DNA of 64,000 nt from Hymenolepis diminuta (Eukaryota > Platyhelminthes > Cestoda > Cyclophyllidea > Hymenolepididae). The notes under the pieces were generated by a model. That model had not been told where the DNA came from and did no database searches. It saw only the letters and a list, made by a program, of their open reading frames with translations. This document shows, one piece after another, positions 62,201-64,000 of this stretch. The first letter of the stretch is position 1; each line of letters starts with the position of its first letter. Both the position numbers and the translations under genes were made by a program. The stretch lies in assembly GCA_900708905.1 (NCBI GenBank), contig CAADRB010000055.1, positions 337,067 through 401,066 of the forward strand, in the 5' to 3' direction.

Positions 62201-64000
62201 CCGGCATCGTTACACCACCACCTACGCATCGAACGATACTACTCTCCTGTTGATGTGGGTGACAAAAAGCACTTTATGTTGTTGTGATGAAGTGGGAGAC
62301 AGGTAGGTGGAGAGAGATAGAAGTATTCATCTCTGTCAAGATCACGGCTCCTGTCTCTCATGTCTCTTTCTCATGTCACGCTAGAATATTTCTACTGACT
62401 CCCTTGTAAAGCGAGTTGTTTCTGCGTTATATAAATATGGAAAATAGGGCTTGGTAGATGAAAGGAGAAGGCAGAAATAAGTGGAGTTTTCAGTTCTTTA
62501 AAGTTAGTCAAATATGAGCTGATTTACGTTTTTCTCACACTCAGTTGGTCCCAGCTGTATTTCAATGACTAAGCGATGGTATCAATATCAAAATTGGATT
62601 ATAACGTCTCATTGTCATTAAATTTACACTCAGCAATATGAAAAATGTTGCATTTTGGTCAGCATTTTGCCTTCTTTTTGAAGATGTGCACGTAAATTTT
62701 GCCTTCGTCTTTGTAATTTTGTGGCGATTTTCTCAGAGTAACTAGGATTTTAATTACTTATTATTTTCATGCCGTACAATCCTAACATTAATTTTTGTGT
62801 AGAATCCTGGATGGCCTTTAATTTACCATTATTCACCTTATTATGGATAACTGTAGATGAACCGTACAGAAAGAGTGACTCAGTAAATGTTTCCAATATC
62901 CCTCTTCGAGCCTTAGTCGGTAACAATTCGGCCTAAGTTTCGGAACTGCCATTTTTTACCTCCATGAAATTCAGTTTTACAGCACCATCGGCTAAAGTCT
63001 ATCGTTAGAAGCATATTTGGTACATTCTCACTGCTCTATCACCGACTTATCCGCTAGCTAATGACTTTCAAGTATGCCATTATATAAAATCACTTATGTC
63101 CTCTTAAAAGTTGAAATTTTCTATTGTGGCTGATCTTTACCTTTCCTCCTTATTCGAAAAACTTTTCGTGAGCGATGAAGATAGCAAAAGTACAATCACG
63201 GTGAGAGCCATTAAAGTGAGATTCGTGAATATATTTCTTTAAGCACAGCATAATGCAGAGGGTGGAGGAGAATACATTGATTTCTTGTGATGATTAACTG
63301 ACAATAATTCACTTTTATTTGTATTACTCTGCATAATCATTAAATTAACTTTAATTACTGCCGAATGAACATCTTTAATTTGTTGGTATTTGTAATGACT
63401 TTAACCTTATCCGTAGCAGTAAGTTAAGCAGATCCAATTATGAGTGAGTTACGATTGTTATATATCCAATTTTCGTAAATAATGATTTGTGACATTGTCA
63501 TGAACGAAGTTAGCTAAATTAATCGGGGTAAAAATGAACCGGATCATTAATAACCATTCTACATGCTCCTAAAAGTAGGGAAAAATCATATATACTTTTT
63601 ATCTAAAGAAAAATAGAAAAGTAAATATTTATGTCATCTAATACATAATCTCACATGACTTCCTTTTAAGATATCAGATTTGAAAACATTTCCAAATAAA
63701 ATCAGTTATTCATTAGCATTATATGGATAGATATGAACTGCCAACCTCGATGCACTCGATACGAATTTGAGCATTTTCATCCTGTGTTCATAAGTGCTCA
63801 GTGACCTTGGAGTTTACCCACGGTTGCTCATTGACTGAACTTAATTTTCTACTTCCCCCGCTATGTTGTGATTATGACTCATCTCCCATCCTTCTTTTAA
63901 TTGAATTTTCCACATTATCTAATTCCTTTAATCGTAACTCCTGGCCATCGAACCATTTAGATTTCTTAGCAATCAATTGATGCCTTTTTTCTGTTTTATC
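59237..64000. other. Gene-poor right end
   Basis: No convincing gene. A minus-strand ATG frame at 60500-60234 begins MTSKPPLYCLTCSED and has a CxxC pair, but no second pair or splice partner. A possible C2H2-finger remnant lies at 61870-61930 (-). The region should hold the promoter of the DRC10-like gene near 59240-59500. Confidence 0.4.
61868..61930 (-). pseudogene. Possible single C2H2 zinc-finger remnant
   Basis: The minus strand reads FKCDMCCKIFTHCGKFHI followed by a stop. Spacing fits F-x-C-x2-C-x3-F-x5-(L/F)-x2, with the stop where the first His should be. The rest of the finger is lost. The match is short and could be chance. Confidence 0.25.

Noticed and set aside
1..64000. CRISPR arrays, operons, prokaryotic defence systems, rRNA genes
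   Set aside because: The window is eukaryotic with spliced genes; I saw no spaced direct-repeat array or rRNA-like sequence.

Overview
This is eukaryotic nuclear DNA, most likely from a parasitic flatworm. The sequence is AT-rich, has a low gene density and intron-split genes, and several introns are only 32-35 nt long. It carries a cluster of secreted CAP (venom-allergen-like, SCP/TAPS) genes, a Ty3/Gypsy element and a mariner relic. A cestode with a roughly 36% GC genome (Hymenolepis-like) would fit, but the species is an inference.

Layout. 1-1816 (-): broken Ty3/Gypsy pol. 2515-3269 (-): deleted mariner relic flanked by TA. 6066-11392 (+): four-exon Ras-like GTPase closest to RASD (Dexras1/Rhes), with a CAAX end. 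12995-32261: CAP cluster with one pseudogene (13251-13769, +), one exon relic (about 25215-25305, -) and two intact five-exon genes (26679-25424, -; 31185-32261, +). A transposon-like insertion with terminal inverted repeats, an 8-bp target duplication and an 814-base assembly gap lies inside the cluster (23602-24548). 34977-48918 (+): six-exon PP2C-family phosphatase of PPM1E/F type, with introns of 4.5 and 5.7 kb. About 50801-54455 (+): WW-domain protein of unknown role with two apparent GC-AG introns. 59236-55833 (-): seven-exon coiled-coil protein resembling the ciliary dynein regulatory complex subunit DRC10 (IQCD), convergent with the WW gene. From 59237 to the end I find no convincing gene.

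The exon models were built by hand from splice signals, reading phase and family motifs. All five multi-exon genes close in frame. The two intact CAP genes share the same exon phases and nearly the same exon lengths, which supports both. The genes do not form a pathway. The notable biology is the CAP cluster. Two paralogues are identical over 332 bp of promoter and signal-peptide DNA, then differ strongly in the mature-protein exons, while the intron between those exons is almost unchanged.
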